DNA from: Stictocephala bisonia
Lineage: Eukaryota > Arthropoda > Insecta > Hemiptera > Membracidae
Reading direction: 5' to 3'
NCBI GenBank assembly: GCA_035578905.1
Contig: JAQJVL010000001.1
Span: 4,704,001-4,768,000, forward strand
Length of the DNA: 64,000 nucleotides
A program made the translations under genes and the position numbers. This document shows positions 11,256-23,044 of this stretch, piece by piece. Below the pieces are notes generated by a model. It was given only the letters and a program-made list of their open reading frames with translations, searched no databases and was not told the DNA's origin. Each line of letters begins with the position of its first letter. Position 1 is the stretch's first letter.

Positions 11256-13185
11256 TTGGACACCTCCAAAAAAATTACTAATATCATAAGTTATCATCCG
11301 CTGACAATGTACAAAGGTGTACGTCGCCCAACCACACTATCGTCAGGTCTATGTTATACTGATTTTGTCTGTTCATAACATGTAGTACTACAGCCTACGG
11401 TTTATAAGCCTCATTGACCGAGGAAAGCGAGATTCCCGTTGGTGGCATTTGACTGTGCCTTTGTTTGTTTGTGCTAAAATTACAGCCAAACAAGTCAACC
11501 AAAGATCATATAACAATTGGTATATAAGTCGTTCATTTACAGGCAAAAATGCTTATCTTGTTTTTTATATGAACCCAATTTTATTTAAAAAAAAAAATTG
11601 TGGCCAATGGAAGGGAAACGCCCGACTTTGTATTTAAACAATGCTCGCAGTGCTTTTATATTATGGTATAGCTTCCTCGTGGATTACGGTACGTAGCAGA
11701 CATAGTTACATACTTGACATTGTGTCGGGCAATGAATCACGCCGATGTAAGCTTAATGTTCACTGAATCACTATTAAAACTAGAAATACAGTATAAAATG
11801 AGTTATACCTCGACATTAATCATCTAAACAGCCATCAATAGGTTCTTCTACTACAAATAAACGTCCTTTTTTTGTTCCAGGTTGGCCTGATTATAGCAAC
11901 GCATTTACCAAAATCTAAGGTCAACTGATTTAATATTGCATGACGTTTATAGTTGTTATAAGTAATTTTCATCATATATTGTGAAAAATTTTTGTTAGTA
12001 TTCTTTCTTTATCTATGTAGTATAATTATTATAGTATCAGTAAGATGAATACATAGCCATTATACGTAGGCCGCTTGGAAAACTTTTGAACGCACTGATG
12101 TGAGTGAGTTGCACTGAGTGGTGGAAGTGAGACAGAGAACTACTCTTCCCCCAATGTGTAGTTCCATTGAAAATGTGTCATGGCAACCACGATGAAGGAA
12201 GGCCGCGTGCTGGCAGTGAAATAGCAAGCCCACCCATTATGTCATTAGCTGCAGTGACCATTGGTTGGTTTGATTAAAACCAACTAATCAAGCTTCGGAT
12301 GACTAAATAAAATCACAATTTAGCATTTAAATAACAATTAATAATATAAAAAAAGCAATGAGTAATAGTGTAAACAATAAATAGCAATTAAAACAACTTA
12401 TAAACTTATTTAGAATTTGTGTTTTTTTTTTTTCAACTTAACACTCTTGTGGAATTTGAGGACTTGAGGGTGGAAGTTAGCCATGCCCGTTAAGTAAGGT
12501 CATCGATGTATACTACTCTAATTGGATCGCGCACTTCGTTCTGTGGATGCGAGCCGGCTCGCAGCTTTACCCCCACCACAGTTCAGTATGGGAACCAGTG
12601 CTGTCCAACTACCTTGTCATCAATGCAACACTGGAACTGTTTCAAATTTTAAGTTGACTGTTTTTGCTAATATAACTACATCACTAACAAGTGTGTAATT
12701 TAAGAAACCTCTCAGAATAGTTTTTGACCCATAAACAATTAATTACAGAGGCTCTGAAGAAGGAACCTCAGGTGTATATGTTACTGATTTTCGCAAGATG
12801 AAGCTTTCTTAAATGATTTTATAAAATAAAATTAGTTAGTATTGTGAAATACTTTTATTTGTTCATCTAAATAAATTTTAAATATATGGTGTACTGCAAT
12901 TTACAGTAAAGTCAGAATTCCACCTTTTTGTAGCATTTGTCCATTATTAATTACTGTCGTAGTTTTGGATGTTGTGGAAATATAGAAAACCGATCTGTCT
13001 AGTAAAGTTTTTAACTCATACAATCAAATAATTTCATTTCAATTTTTTTTCACTAACAGACTATTATTTCAATTCTTCCTAATTAGCTATTATTCATTAA
13101 AAACTAACATTTAGAAACCAAACTATTAATAAAGTGTTTAAGATTTTTTGAAATGTTATTAACTCTAGGAATTTCTGTTAGAATC
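11256..13185. other. No gene recognised; two GC-richer patches
   Basis: Mostly AT-rich. 12065-12300 and 12475-12620 are less AT-rich. The first ends with a short inverted repeat around TTGGTTTGATTAAAACCAA (about 12263-12283). The second contains CAGTGCTGTCCAACTACC, faintly like a hAT-type terminus, but I found no partner end and no transposase frame. Confidence 0.4.
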
Positions 13186-13275
13186 ATACACCTGAAGACG
13201 ACAGTACTGTTATACCAGTCGAAACGCCATGTTTGTTTTTATAACACCTGAAGCGTTGGACACCTTCAAATATTT
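13186..13275 (+). repeat. Short inverted-repeat element (CGAAACG family), partial copy 2
   Basis: Contains CACCTGAAGACGACAGTACT, then GTTATACCAGTCGAAACG and AGCGTTGGACACCT, matching the right half of the element at 11035-11255 almost base for base. Confidence 0.65.
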
Positions 13276-14140
13276 AAACCCCTAGAGTTTAAAAAAATAA
13301 CAAAAAAGAATAAGAAAAATATAACATTATTAACTACAAATACTGAAAATACGTGCTTTGCAAAGTAACGATCTTAATCTAAAATAATACAATTTAGCTT
13401 CTGGTTAAGTTTATACAAATAGTTGTTTACTCGTGTTTTACTATGGGTTAAACACATTTAAACAACAATTTTCAACTTCGTTAAAATAAATGTTAAATTA
13501 CGGAACTCCCTACACTCCTCGCGTGCTATCTCTCGTCAACTAGACATTTAAATCAAACAGAACACCATAAATAAGCTATGTTTATGCCAGCAAATAAATT
13601 ATAAACAACTGTTATATGTGTTAGTGAGAACTCAGTACAACATCAACAAATAAGGTTTATGGGATTAACAGTAACATTAATGCAACCAATTTAACCATAG
13701 TAATATGACTAATTTAAACAATAAATTATAACATTCAACATTATAAATACATGCAGCAAAGACAACATATGGAGAATTCACCGTGAAGTTTGCATAGTTA
13801 TATAGTGACGTACATAATCAACAATTTTAGTTTACAAACATCAAATCATAGTAAATAATAAATGTGATAGTATGTACTTACAAAAAGTTAAAGAGTTAAT
13901 ACAGGGCGATTTACAGATCGAACTGAAATTTATAACACAGCACTACCCACCTACCCTCTATACATAAATCTCTACTGTCGGCCCTCCCCTTGTACCCTCC
14001 TGTACCACTCACCCTTGGCTAAGTGGTACATGACTACTGATGGGTAGGTACAATACAAGACTCAAGGAGTATTGTCTGTAGGATGAGTGGACAAGTGTCA
14101 AAGATTTGTGACTGTAGGGTGTGTGGGTGGCCCTAATAAA
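13276..14140. other. No gene recognised
   Basis: AT-rich, low-complexity sequence without recognisable coding or repeat structure. Confidence 0.45.
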
Positions 14141-14159
14141 TTGTGTATACTAGGAATAC

Positions 14160-14440
14160 ATACAATCAGGGCCTTCGCCCTGATGATTAGTGCTCCAACG
14201 TGCTCGAAACGTCGGCAGAGAACTTGTTGCATTGTTTATTCTAAGTTGTGTGAATAAGCCATTGCCAGTGACCTTGACCGCAAAGTCAAGCAACATCGAG
14301 CGTGGCTGTCCCTTGGATGGGTGACCGTCTGAGCGAGTTCGTCCTTGCACGTAGCCCGCCTGCCCGGTCACTGGTGGTGGTTCGGAAGTCACCCATAAGA
14401 CGTTGGTCCCCAGGTTAAGTGTTAGAGAGGGCTTCTTAGC
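14160..14440 (+). repeat. SINE-like repeat with a 5S rRNA-like segment
   Basis: 14285-14330 contains AAGCAACATCGAGCGTGG, then CTTGGATGGGTGACCG, which matches the layout of the internal control region and 3' half of eukaryotic 5S rRNA (AAGCAGCGTCGGGC, then CTTGGATGGGTGACCG). The 5' half of 5S rRNA is absent, so this is not a 5S gene. The upstream flank has GCCTTCGCCCTGATGATTAG and GCTCGAAACGTCGGCAGAG. Best read as a 5S-derived SINE or a retroposed 5S fragment. Confidence 0.55.
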
Positions 14441-15180
14441 CCTAACTTCGACTGATAAAATAAGACAATCTTTAACTTCTCTTTTTAAGTCATAACTCTA
14501 ACTGTCATATTTAGAGAGTGCGGCTATAGTTTATTTTGAAATTATATTTGAACCCTGAATTATATTAAAATTATTATTTATGCTATTGCTGGTTACGCTA
14601 CTTGAACTTGTGGCCAGTCTATTTCCAGATGTGTTTAATGCAATTGTATAATTTACTGGAATAAATCATTACTATAATAGTTAGACCTGACACAGGTTTT
14701 TACGGGTCATGGTTCTGTAAATAGTTTGAACATTGACTTTGGAAGCCTCCATACCAAGACATAATAAGAAATTATCAATTAAGAAATGTTCAGCAACGCA
14801 TAATCCACATTCCTAAGCATCAAAATATACGATTTACCGCAATACTTTGACTCAAATTAATTCCTCATTACTGAAAATGAAACTCGCGCAGGACCGCCAA
14901 AGGATAGTCCAAACCCATGTACCCTAGTGTACACAGTTACATCTGGCCATGCGGAAATAGTCATTTAATAGATTTCGTAAGAAACCGGGAAAGTGGTTTG
15001 AACAAAAGGGCGACCGTTAACACTTTCCAGTGGTATAAGATCCACCGCCTCTAATTTTAAGAAATTATCCAATTAGGATTAGACAGGGTTGCGTTATATG
15101 ATTAATTCAATGATAATTGGCGAAGAGAATGCAAAGCTAATGCGCCTGGCGCCACGGACATTCCGATTCGTCTGGTACAA
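14441..15180. other. No gene recognised
   Basis: AT-rich to about 14880, then moderately balanced sequence leading into the reverse-transcriptase trace at 15188. The balanced part may be decayed upstream retrotransposon. Confidence 0.35.
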
Positions 15181-15187
15181 ACTGGGT

Positions 15188-15275
15188 AATGTTTGCAGCC
15201 CCGCTGTCTAAGTCTGTAGAGGGCCTCCCCAAGGCAGTGTTCTCGACCCATTCATTAATATACTGTTGCACCTTC
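15188..15275 (+). pseudogene. Trace of a non-LTR reverse transcriptase
   Basis: One frame reads GPPQGSVLDPFINILL at about 15220-15268, which fits the conserved reverse-transcriptase motif usually read as G-V-P-Q-G-S-V-L-G-P. Flanks are too decayed to extend it. No YADD motif is visible downstream. Confidence 0.4.
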
Positions 15276-16265
15276 AATTAGTGGGATTTATGTAGTACGA
15301 AATAACTCATTGCCAATTCATTGGTAGTTTCCATTGATGAGATGTCAAACAGGGGTTGATGCCCGTCGGACTGTCAATACAACACGACTAAAGTTACTCA
15401 CTGTTCAAATTTCAAAGTTTTAATCCGTTTGGATTTGTGTTTTTTATTTTTATTATTTTTTTAGTTTAATATGCCATACATTACATAGAAAACTGTATTA
15501 TTATTTTTGTGTATAAATTTGATATTTTGTACAAACTCCATAAACAATTTAATTCAATTTTTAAATTTTGTAACTTGACTTGATAGGACCATACCTGTAA
15601 AATTTGTATTTATAATTTTGTTCTATCTTTTTTTTTTTTTGCTCTAACTGTAAAACTTTAAGCCTAGGTATGCAAACAAAGTAATTTGTATGACTTGCAC
15701 AATGGTGCATACATTTAATGTAAACGTGCATAAAATTCACGTTTAATAGTACAATTCATGCAATTAGCTAAATTACTTGCGTAAGATTTTTTAGACACCA
15801 CCAAAATTGTTTATACAACTTTTAAAATCAAATGCATTTTTATAGTGCTTAATGTAATCCTAAATCAGCAGCATATGCCTTATAGAACATTATTTCAATG
15901 TAAATGTTCAACTAAACTAACTTTCAAATGTTCATTAGTCCTTATTCTACAGATCTACTAAAATTATGCACAGGCAGTCGCTATACTGGATTCATTCTTT
16001 CTAAAAAGCACTGCGAAAATGTCCAACACCTTTTTGACTTTTTGACATAAATTAAAGGAGATTAAAAGCTGCTAGTGGATCCGCAATTTAAAATATAAAT
16101 TTTTCTTTTGTATTTTGATAAATACTATACACTATTAAATTAAAACTCAATATTTTTATTTACTCACAAATTAATATTTTTTAAATTAAAAAGTGGATTC
16201 TCTAGTTACTCTTGCGATCTTTTAAAGGATGTAAAAATTAGATATAATTGTTCAACAAACCGTTA
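15276..16265. other. No gene recognised
   Basis: Very AT-rich, low complexity. Nothing supportable seen. Confidence 0.45.
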
Positions 16266-16269
16266 AGTT

Positions 16270-16665
16270 AAGGTGCTGTTCCGCCTTGAACACTGCTTTT
16301 ATAGATAAATCCAATATGTATACTACCTGTGCAGACCCTTATGGATCGTGCCCAAAGAAAAAATATTACAATTCATTCCAAAAAAATCATACAATGCTCC
16401 CAGACTTTACAACGCACTGCTCGGTCCAATTTGGTGTGAGAGTTGCTTAAAGACATTTAAGCGTAGAGTTAACTTGTTTTTTTTACAATCTCGCTGCTTT
16501 TATAATGTTAGGATATATTTAGAACAAGGGTAGGCCTAAGTTGTATAATTTTTAATGAAAGAATATATGGTTTGTATTGCTTACTTGTGGATTTAGATTC
16601 TGTTGACTCTATTATACAGTTGTTAACTTCTGTCAAAAATAAAGATGTTTTGATTTGAAACTGCG
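16270..16665 (+). pseudogene. 3' end of a non-LTR retrotransposon
   Basis: The plus frame 16348-16533 reads APRLYNALLGPIW, then TFKRRVNLFFL and ends with a stop, which resembles the extreme C-terminus of jockey/CR1-type ORF2 proteins (a leucine-asparagine patch followed by a basic FK..L helix). It is followed by a short AT-rich 3' region with AATAAAGATGTTTTGATTTG near 16638-16660. The same kind of tail ends the remnant at 41340-41668. Confidence 0.5.
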
Positions 16666-16919
16666 CAAATATTTTTACTATACTATTTTGTCTTATAATT
16701 AATAGTAAAGCATTACTCAATCTTTTTACTTTTTAAAATGTTAAAGGAGAAATCAATAAAAATTTTGAAATTCTTATTTAGGTCTACAAGATTAAAATTA
16801 TTGAAATTGAAATGCGCATTTATTACAGTGACGGTACAAGGTATATACGTAAAAATTGTACGATTGAATGACGTAATTGTTATGACTGTTAACATCGTGT
16901 TATGGATATCAACTACAAA

Positions 16920-17156
16920 TAAAAAAGAAACAGAGGTCGTTTGCTTATGGCCGCAGCGTACGACTCCGTGACATTTGTATATAGATTACAACTTATGTAC
17001 ATCTTAATACATCTACAGTAATAATTACTGCATATATCGTTTAGGATTAGGGGGAATGAGGGACTGACAAGGTGCTGGCCCTGCTATCCCCCAAGGTAAA
17101 GTGGAGAAATAACTACTCGACACTCACTGTTGGATGAGACCTGTTTCTTCTCTGTA
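16920..17156 (+). mobile_element. MITE copy 4, CACAGAG family
   Basis: Left end AAAAAAGAAACAGAGGTCG, then the family blocks GCAGCGTACGACTCCGTG, TAGATTACAACTTATG, TTTAGGATTAGGGG and GACTGACAAGGTGCTGGCCC. Right end GGATGAGACCTG then TTCTTCTCTGTA. Confidence 0.75.
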
Positions 17157-17660
17157 TATCAATACAAGCTAACCTACTGGTATACTTGAGCTTTGAACAT
17201 TGGTAGTAAAATCTCCAATTTAACTGTTTTTTATTATATTATTTCAAGATATACAATTTTATTTTATTCTTTTTGTAGGTTTTTATCAGCTTTACTGTAT
17301 TAGCACTTTTATGGACTAAAAGTGTTTCTAGATACCTTTAAAATAAATAAAGTAAATAATTTTTTGACAGACAGGCACAGAAACGCACGGAAATTCTGAC
17401 AAAAATCCATCGTTTATGTCAGGTGATACGACATTTCTTGACGCATTCTTGAAGTGCATATAGACCATAACTTATTATAAATGTCAAGAAGTATGTTAAT
17501 CAATGGAAAATAATAAAAACACTACCTATTTCAAAGAGGTTACACGTGTACTGTTGGATGGTGCAAACATGTATGTGTATACCATTAACATTATATTACT
17601 TTTTTTAGTAACTTAATTATCTCCTCCTCTATATCTATGGCTATTTTTTTATTTTTTTAA
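17157..17660. other. No gene recognised
   Basis: AT-rich sequence before the TTAGG tract. Confidence 0.45.
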
Positions 17661-17663
17661 TCA

Positions 17664-17803
17664 GGTTAGGTTAGGTTAGGTTAGGTTAGGTTAGGTTAGA
17701 TTAGGTTAGGTTAGGTTAGGTTAGGTTAGGTTAGGTTAGGTTAGGTTAGGTTAGGTTAGGTTAGGTCAGGTTAGGTCAGGTTAGGTTAGGTTAGGTTAGG
17801 TTG
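17664..17803 (+). repeat. Interstitial (TTAGG)n telomere-type repeat, about 140 bp
   Basis: An almost uninterrupted series of GGTTA units with a few substitutions (TTAGA, TCAGG). TTAGG is the ancestral arthropod telomere unit. It lies far from any chromosome end as judged by a Hox gene 15 kb away, so it is an interstitial tract. Confidence 0.95.
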
Positions 17804-18015
17804 CTGCAAGGTTAAACAAGTACTACTCAACTGTTTGAGACTGTAGATAAAACTTTATACAACTCTTATATAAATATATTGTACCTTTTTGAATAATTCG
17901 AAACCTAAATACCTTTACATCATTAATACGTTCTATATTTTTGTGAAAAAACTTTAAAAAATATTGTCTATGGGTAAGGGGTAGCACAAGAATGTTGGAT
18001 AGGGCAAGTAAAATA
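17804..18015. other. No feature recognised
   Basis: AT-rich spacer between the TTAGG tract and the 79-bp triplet. Confidence 0.4.
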
Positions 18016-18260
18016 AGGCTTTATATACTACTTCCATAATATATCGTACGTTTTTTAATAATTCGACGATCTACTTACCTATTCATGATACAATAGGCTT
18101 TATATACTACTTCCATAATATATCGTACGTTTTTTAATAATTCGACGATCTACTTACCTATTCATGATACAATAGGCTTTATATACCACTTCCATAATAT
18201 ATCGTACGTTTTTTAATAATTCGACGATCTACTTACCTATTCATGATACAATAGGCTTTA
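18016..18260. repeat. Tandem array, 79-bp unit, three copies
   Basis: AGGCTTTATATACTACTTCC recurs at about 18016, 18095 and 18174, and a fourth AGGCTTTAT starts near 18253. Copies are nearly identical, which points to recent amplification. Confidence 0.95.
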
Positions 18261-18739
18261 TTCCACGTCTGCTTCAGTCGAAATGGAGACAGGTAACTTT
18301 TTAGAAAATTCACTCCCATTTCTTGTACTTGCTATACAAAATTAAATTTATCTTAAAGGCTGTTTTAGTTGTTTCAAATGTTAGATGTTATGATTTTTGT
18401 AAGTCTGTTCATTTTTACTTTGAAGTTATATATTTGTACTGAAGTTTACTGCAATAGTACATACTCCTATTTCTTGGTTAATTAAAATTTTTTGTTATTA
18501 CAATTTTAACGTTTGTTGCATTTTTTTGTTGTTAATGTATTATAATTGTATGTATTTGTTGTTAAGTAGTAAATAGTTGTGCTTGTTGTTTATTGTAGAG
18601 AAAACTAAATTAATTTCCTAGTGTTTTACCGAAATTGGTTCAATTTTTTGTGTTTTATCATTTTAGTATATAATTATACAAAGAATAAGCTTAAAATGAA
18701 CAGTTTCAATAAATAAATGTAGCATTCCTCTTAACACCT
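18261..18739. other. No feature recognised
   Basis: AT-rich, T-rich on the plus strand. Nothing supportable. Confidence 0.4.
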
Positions 18740-19745
18740 CCAACAACGTGAAAGAGACGTTAAATACGTAATGTGTATTTAAAATTGGTGGAGGGACCGT
18801 TACATATGTAATACGTATTTAAAATTGGTGGTAGGACCATTAACATATGTAATATGTATTTAAAATTGATGAAGGGGCCGTTAAATATGTAATACGTATT
18901 TAAAATTGGTGGAGGGACAGTTAAATATGTAGTACGTATTTAAAATTGGTGGAGGGACCTTTAAATATGTAATACGTATTTAAAAATGGTGGAGGGACAG
19001 TTAAATATGTAGTACGTATTTAAAATTGATGAAGGGGCCGTTAAATATGTAATACGTATTTAAAATTGGTGGAGGGACAGTTAAATATGTAGTACGTATT
19101 TAAAATTGGTGAAGGGGCCGTTAAATATGTAATCGTATTTAATATTGGTGGTAGGACCATTACATATGTAATACGTATTTAAAATTGATGAAGGGGCCGT
19201 TAAATATGTAATAGTATTTAAAATTGGTGGAGGCACAGTTAAATATGTAGTACGTATTTAAAATTGGTGGAGGGACCTTTAAATATGTAATACGTATTTA
19301 AAAATGGTGGAGGGACCGTTACATATGTAGTACGTATTTAAAATTGGTGGAGGGACCGTTAAATATGTAATACGTATTTAAAATTGATGGATAGACCGTT
19401 ACATATGTAATACGTATTTAAAATTGATGGAGGGACAGTTAAATATGTAATACGTATTTAAAATTGGTGGAGGGACAGTTAAATATGTAGTACGTATTTA
19501 AAATTGGTGGAGGGACCTTTAAATATGTAATACGTATTTAAAAATGGTGGAGGGACCGTTACATATGTAGTACGTATTTAAAATTGGTGGAGGGACCGTT
19601 AAATATGTAATACGTATTTAAAATTGGTGGAGGGACCTTTAAATATGTAATACATATTTAAAATTGGTGGAGAGACCGTTAAATATGTAATACGTATTTA
19701 AAATTGGTGGAGAGAACGTTAAATACGTAATTTGTGTTTATCATT
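18740..19745. repeat. Tandem array, 40-bp unit, about 24 copies
   Basis: The unit reads approximately GTATTTAAAATTGGTGGAGG, then GACCGTTAAATATGTAATAC. Spacing is 40 bases, for example AAATATGTAA at 19441 and AAATATGTAG at 19481. Variants alternate (AATAC/AGTAC, GGACC/GGACA), and neighbouring pairs repeat, suggesting multi-unit amplification. Confidence 0.95.
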
Positions 19746-20690
19746 TAAATTTGGTAGGGAACCATGTAGTGTCGAACGTGCGTGTGGGAAAGCCTAAGTT
19801 ATAATATTTATTTTCAGGAATAGATGTTTGTTGTAAAAATTTTTTATAAAGTTAAAGTATACATAGATGTTACACTTCTTAATTAAGATTCCACTTAGTA
19901 AAATAGGGATCACCCGATCTCAACAAGTTCCATTTCTGAATTTATATATTCACTAGCCTTCTGGAAAATAAATAAATAAACAGATAAGTTAAAAAAATGT
20001 ATTTTGATGGTAGATCCTAAAACCCCTCCTTTTCTTAAACTATCCTTTCCGTGAATTATTTTGTTACAGGCTACGATGATATATATTGCAGCGAATATGT
20101 TCTCAGCCTCACTCTATGTAAGCAAAGTCCACTCACAATTAGCACGCCCGCCATCCCAGAATGTTGCTCAAACTTGGTAACGTATTCCGGGGAAGTTCGC
20201 CTCAGCCTTGTCACGTACGGTAGTTCCGGCAACTGCCGCACCGAGCACCTGGCGCCACCTCCACCTTAAACGGAGTACTAATTTTTCAACCCCTCTGTTC
20301 CCCTCCGTTCTTTAACCGACCCTCCCAGCCGCTTATTTTTATATTCTCAACCCTTTGTTTTGAACGGCTGCTCTGAATTCTTTTTACTGATTCCAGAAAG
20401 GGAAATGATATAAAAATGGTAATGCCTCGCCATCTTTTCCACCGTATGCTGCCCTCATGCCACAGGTGCCTCTATAATTGCACTTTTTCCAGCTGCCAAG
20501 ATTTAGAACAGGGGTTTTGCCATCGTGGTCATTTTAATGTCTATAATTAAGCGCATATGTGTCCATTTCTTTATTGTCCTGCGTTCTCCTTGTTCAGGAT
20601 TCCTCTTGTATAAATTGTTATTAAATTCATTAGTTAGCCTTGAATTTTTAAAATATTTTATTTGGCTTTAATTTGTTATTCATGACAACA
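19746..20690. other. No gene recognised; GC-richer patch at 20085-20290
   Basis: The patch 20085-20290 is clearly less AT-rich and carries a 72-codon open frame (20051-20269, plus) rich in C, S and P with no domain I recognise. It could be a conserved noncoding block or an unrecognised small exon; I see no good splice-site pair to support the latter. Confidence 0.35.
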
Positions 20691-21165
20691 ATTATGAAAT
20701 GAGAAATTAATTATTATAGCCACGCATTGTAATTAATTAATTATTACAGCCTCGCAATATAATTAATTAGTTATTATAGCCTCGCATTGTAATTAATTAG
20801 TTATTATAGCATCGCATTATAATTAATGTATTATTATAGCCCAGTATTATAATTAATTATAAAGCAAGGGTGACCCATTCGAGAAGTTCGTATGTTAGTC
20901 ATTAACCCTCGGTCTCCCAACCTCCAGCCTCGCATTGTAATTAATTAATTATTACAGCCTCGCATTGTAATTAATTAATTATTACAGCCTCGCAATATAA
21001 TTAATTAGTTATTATAGCCTCGCATTGTAATTAATTAGTTATTATAGCATCGCATTATAATTAATGTATTATTATAGCCCAGTATTATAATTAATTATAA
21101 AGCAAGGGTGACCCATTCGAGAAGTTCGTATGTTAGTCATTAACCCTCGGTCTCCCAACCTTACT
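20691..21165. repeat. 238-bp tandem duplication containing about 41-bp subrepeats
   Basis: TGACCCATTCGAGAAGTTCG occurs at 20871 and 21109, 238 bases apart, and the surrounding sequence is almost identical across the two copies. Within each copy a subunit TAATTAATTAGTTATTATAG followed by CCTCGCATT repeats four to six times. Confidence 0.9.
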
Positions 21166-21599
21166 TTGGTTAGGCCTACTAGTTCACCCGAGGGGGTAAA
21201 AAATGTCAACAAAGAAAATCTTTTTAAAAAACTTTAATTAGATTTTTTCTCAAATCAAATAATTGGTTTATTCTCAAAAAAAGACAAGTACAAAAGTAAC
21301 AATCTTAAATATAACTGAGAATGATCCTCTCATGGGCTAAAGCCTGTGCGAGAGGACTGAGTAGTTAGGCCTATCAATAAACCTGTTTCCTGGTGAATGG
21401 AATAACAAAAATACTTAAGATCCATATTATGAAATACGATACAAATGACAAATACAAAATAAACTCCTCATACTAGAGGCCACAGGAGAGAAAAAAATCT
21501 AATAATGATGATGATAATATTACATCTAAGAGAAGAAGAAACAAATAAAATGACGCACTCATGCGCGGATAGCCGCTCATACACTCGTTCGCGCACAGA
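21166..21599. other. No gene recognised
   Basis: Moderately AT-rich. May hold old retrotransposon 3' sequence but no coding motif is readable. Confidence 0.35.
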
Positions 21600-21607
21600 C
21601 GCATACA

Positions 21608-21826
<219 letters not shown>

Positions 21827-22174
21827 ACACTCATGTGCGCAGAACCGCACACACATGCATGCGCACAACATCCTTTCATGTGTGCACAGACGCAACTCGC
21901 ACAACCTCTCATGCACGCACAGACGCAAACGCACCCATGCATGCATAGACGCACACTCACACGTGACGCACAGGAGCATTTACTCATGCACACGAAACAA
22001 GAACTAATAAACACTTGTATCCACACCTACAATGTTCAAGCACACTCCAATATAATCAAGTACATTCAAGCTCTAAACTATACATAAATGGAACTCATTA
22101 CTTTGTCAACCTCTAATCTTCCTAAATTAATTAACCAGTTATTTATTAATTTTTTATATAAGTGTCAGAATATC

Positions 22175-23044
22175 TTATGCAGGCCGGTATTTAGTGAACA
22201 GAATATTTGAAACATAAAATGAGCTTGTTAAATTGGCTGATTTAGGCAGTCTAGGAACTCTTATACCTACATTTAGAGCGGTTCTAGTTTGATAATTGTA
22301 ACCGATAATAGTGAACATATTATTTTTGTTTCTAAATATATACAAAAGTAAACACCTTATGTAAAGCTGATTGATCGAAAAGACTTTCATTTCATCAAAC
22401 AGCAAGTCTGTAGGAAACCTACGACATTTATTTAGAGCACCTTTCATAACAGCCTTCTGAGTTAATTCTAAGGGTAAAATTATTGACTTGTATGTAGCAC
22501 CTTATGCTATTATACCAAACTGCAAAACAAATTGAATGTATGCATAGTATAGCTGACGGATAAGATCTAACGAAATAATATTTTTTAGAGGATAAAAATT
22601 GAAAATAAATTTTCTTATCTTCTTCCTAATATAATCAATATGTTTATTCCATTTCATCCGGTTATCGAAAATCACACCCAAATACTTATATTCACTAACA
22701 CACTCAACATTCTCACAAGTCTTACAATCGACAGTACAGCCACAAGTGTGTAGTGGTAAGCGTTTATCTATGGGGTCAGCATCAGCTCTCAAGGAAATAG
22801 CAATATGTTTAGTTTTGCCAACATTCAATGTGAGCCGATTCTGACCAAACCACCGCCTGACATCGAGCAGGCCGCGTTCCGCCAGTCTGTACACTTCAGG
22901 CCAGTTGGCCCCTTTAAATAATAGAACCATGTCATCGGCGTAAAGAAAAGAACTGCCATTGACTAAATTTATTTTACCAAGATTGTTTACGTAAATTAGG
23001 AAAAGGATTAATATAAAATCAAAGAACTGTGTTAACTCTCGCAT
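22175..23044 (-). pseudogene. Non-LTR retrotransposon reverse-transcriptase fragment with an in-frame stop
   Basis: Reading the minus strand from 23044, LFLIYVNNL is followed by the catalytic YADD box (residues 35-38 of the fragment: FLYADDMVLLF). Then come WFGQNRLTLNVGKTKHI and EYKYLGVIFDNRMKWNKHI, the conserved palm/thumb motifs of jockey/CR1-like ORF2 proteins. The frame is interrupted by TAA at 22502-22504, then continues in the same frame (GATYKSIILPLELTQKAV, then MKGALNKCRR) to a stop at 22175, close to the natural C-terminus. The 5' portion is absent, as in most LINE copies. The VPQGS motif upstream of LFLIY is not readable. Confidence 0.85.

Noticed and set aside
12590..12620. hAT-type terminal sequence
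   Set aside because: Faint resemblance only, with no partner end and no transposase frame nearby.
14280..14360. Functional 5S rRNA gene
   Set aside because: Only the 3'-half-like segment is present; the 5' half and full-length structure are missing.
20051..20269. 72-codon frame in a GC-richer patch
   Set aside because: No recognised family and no splice support; recorded only as a compositional island.
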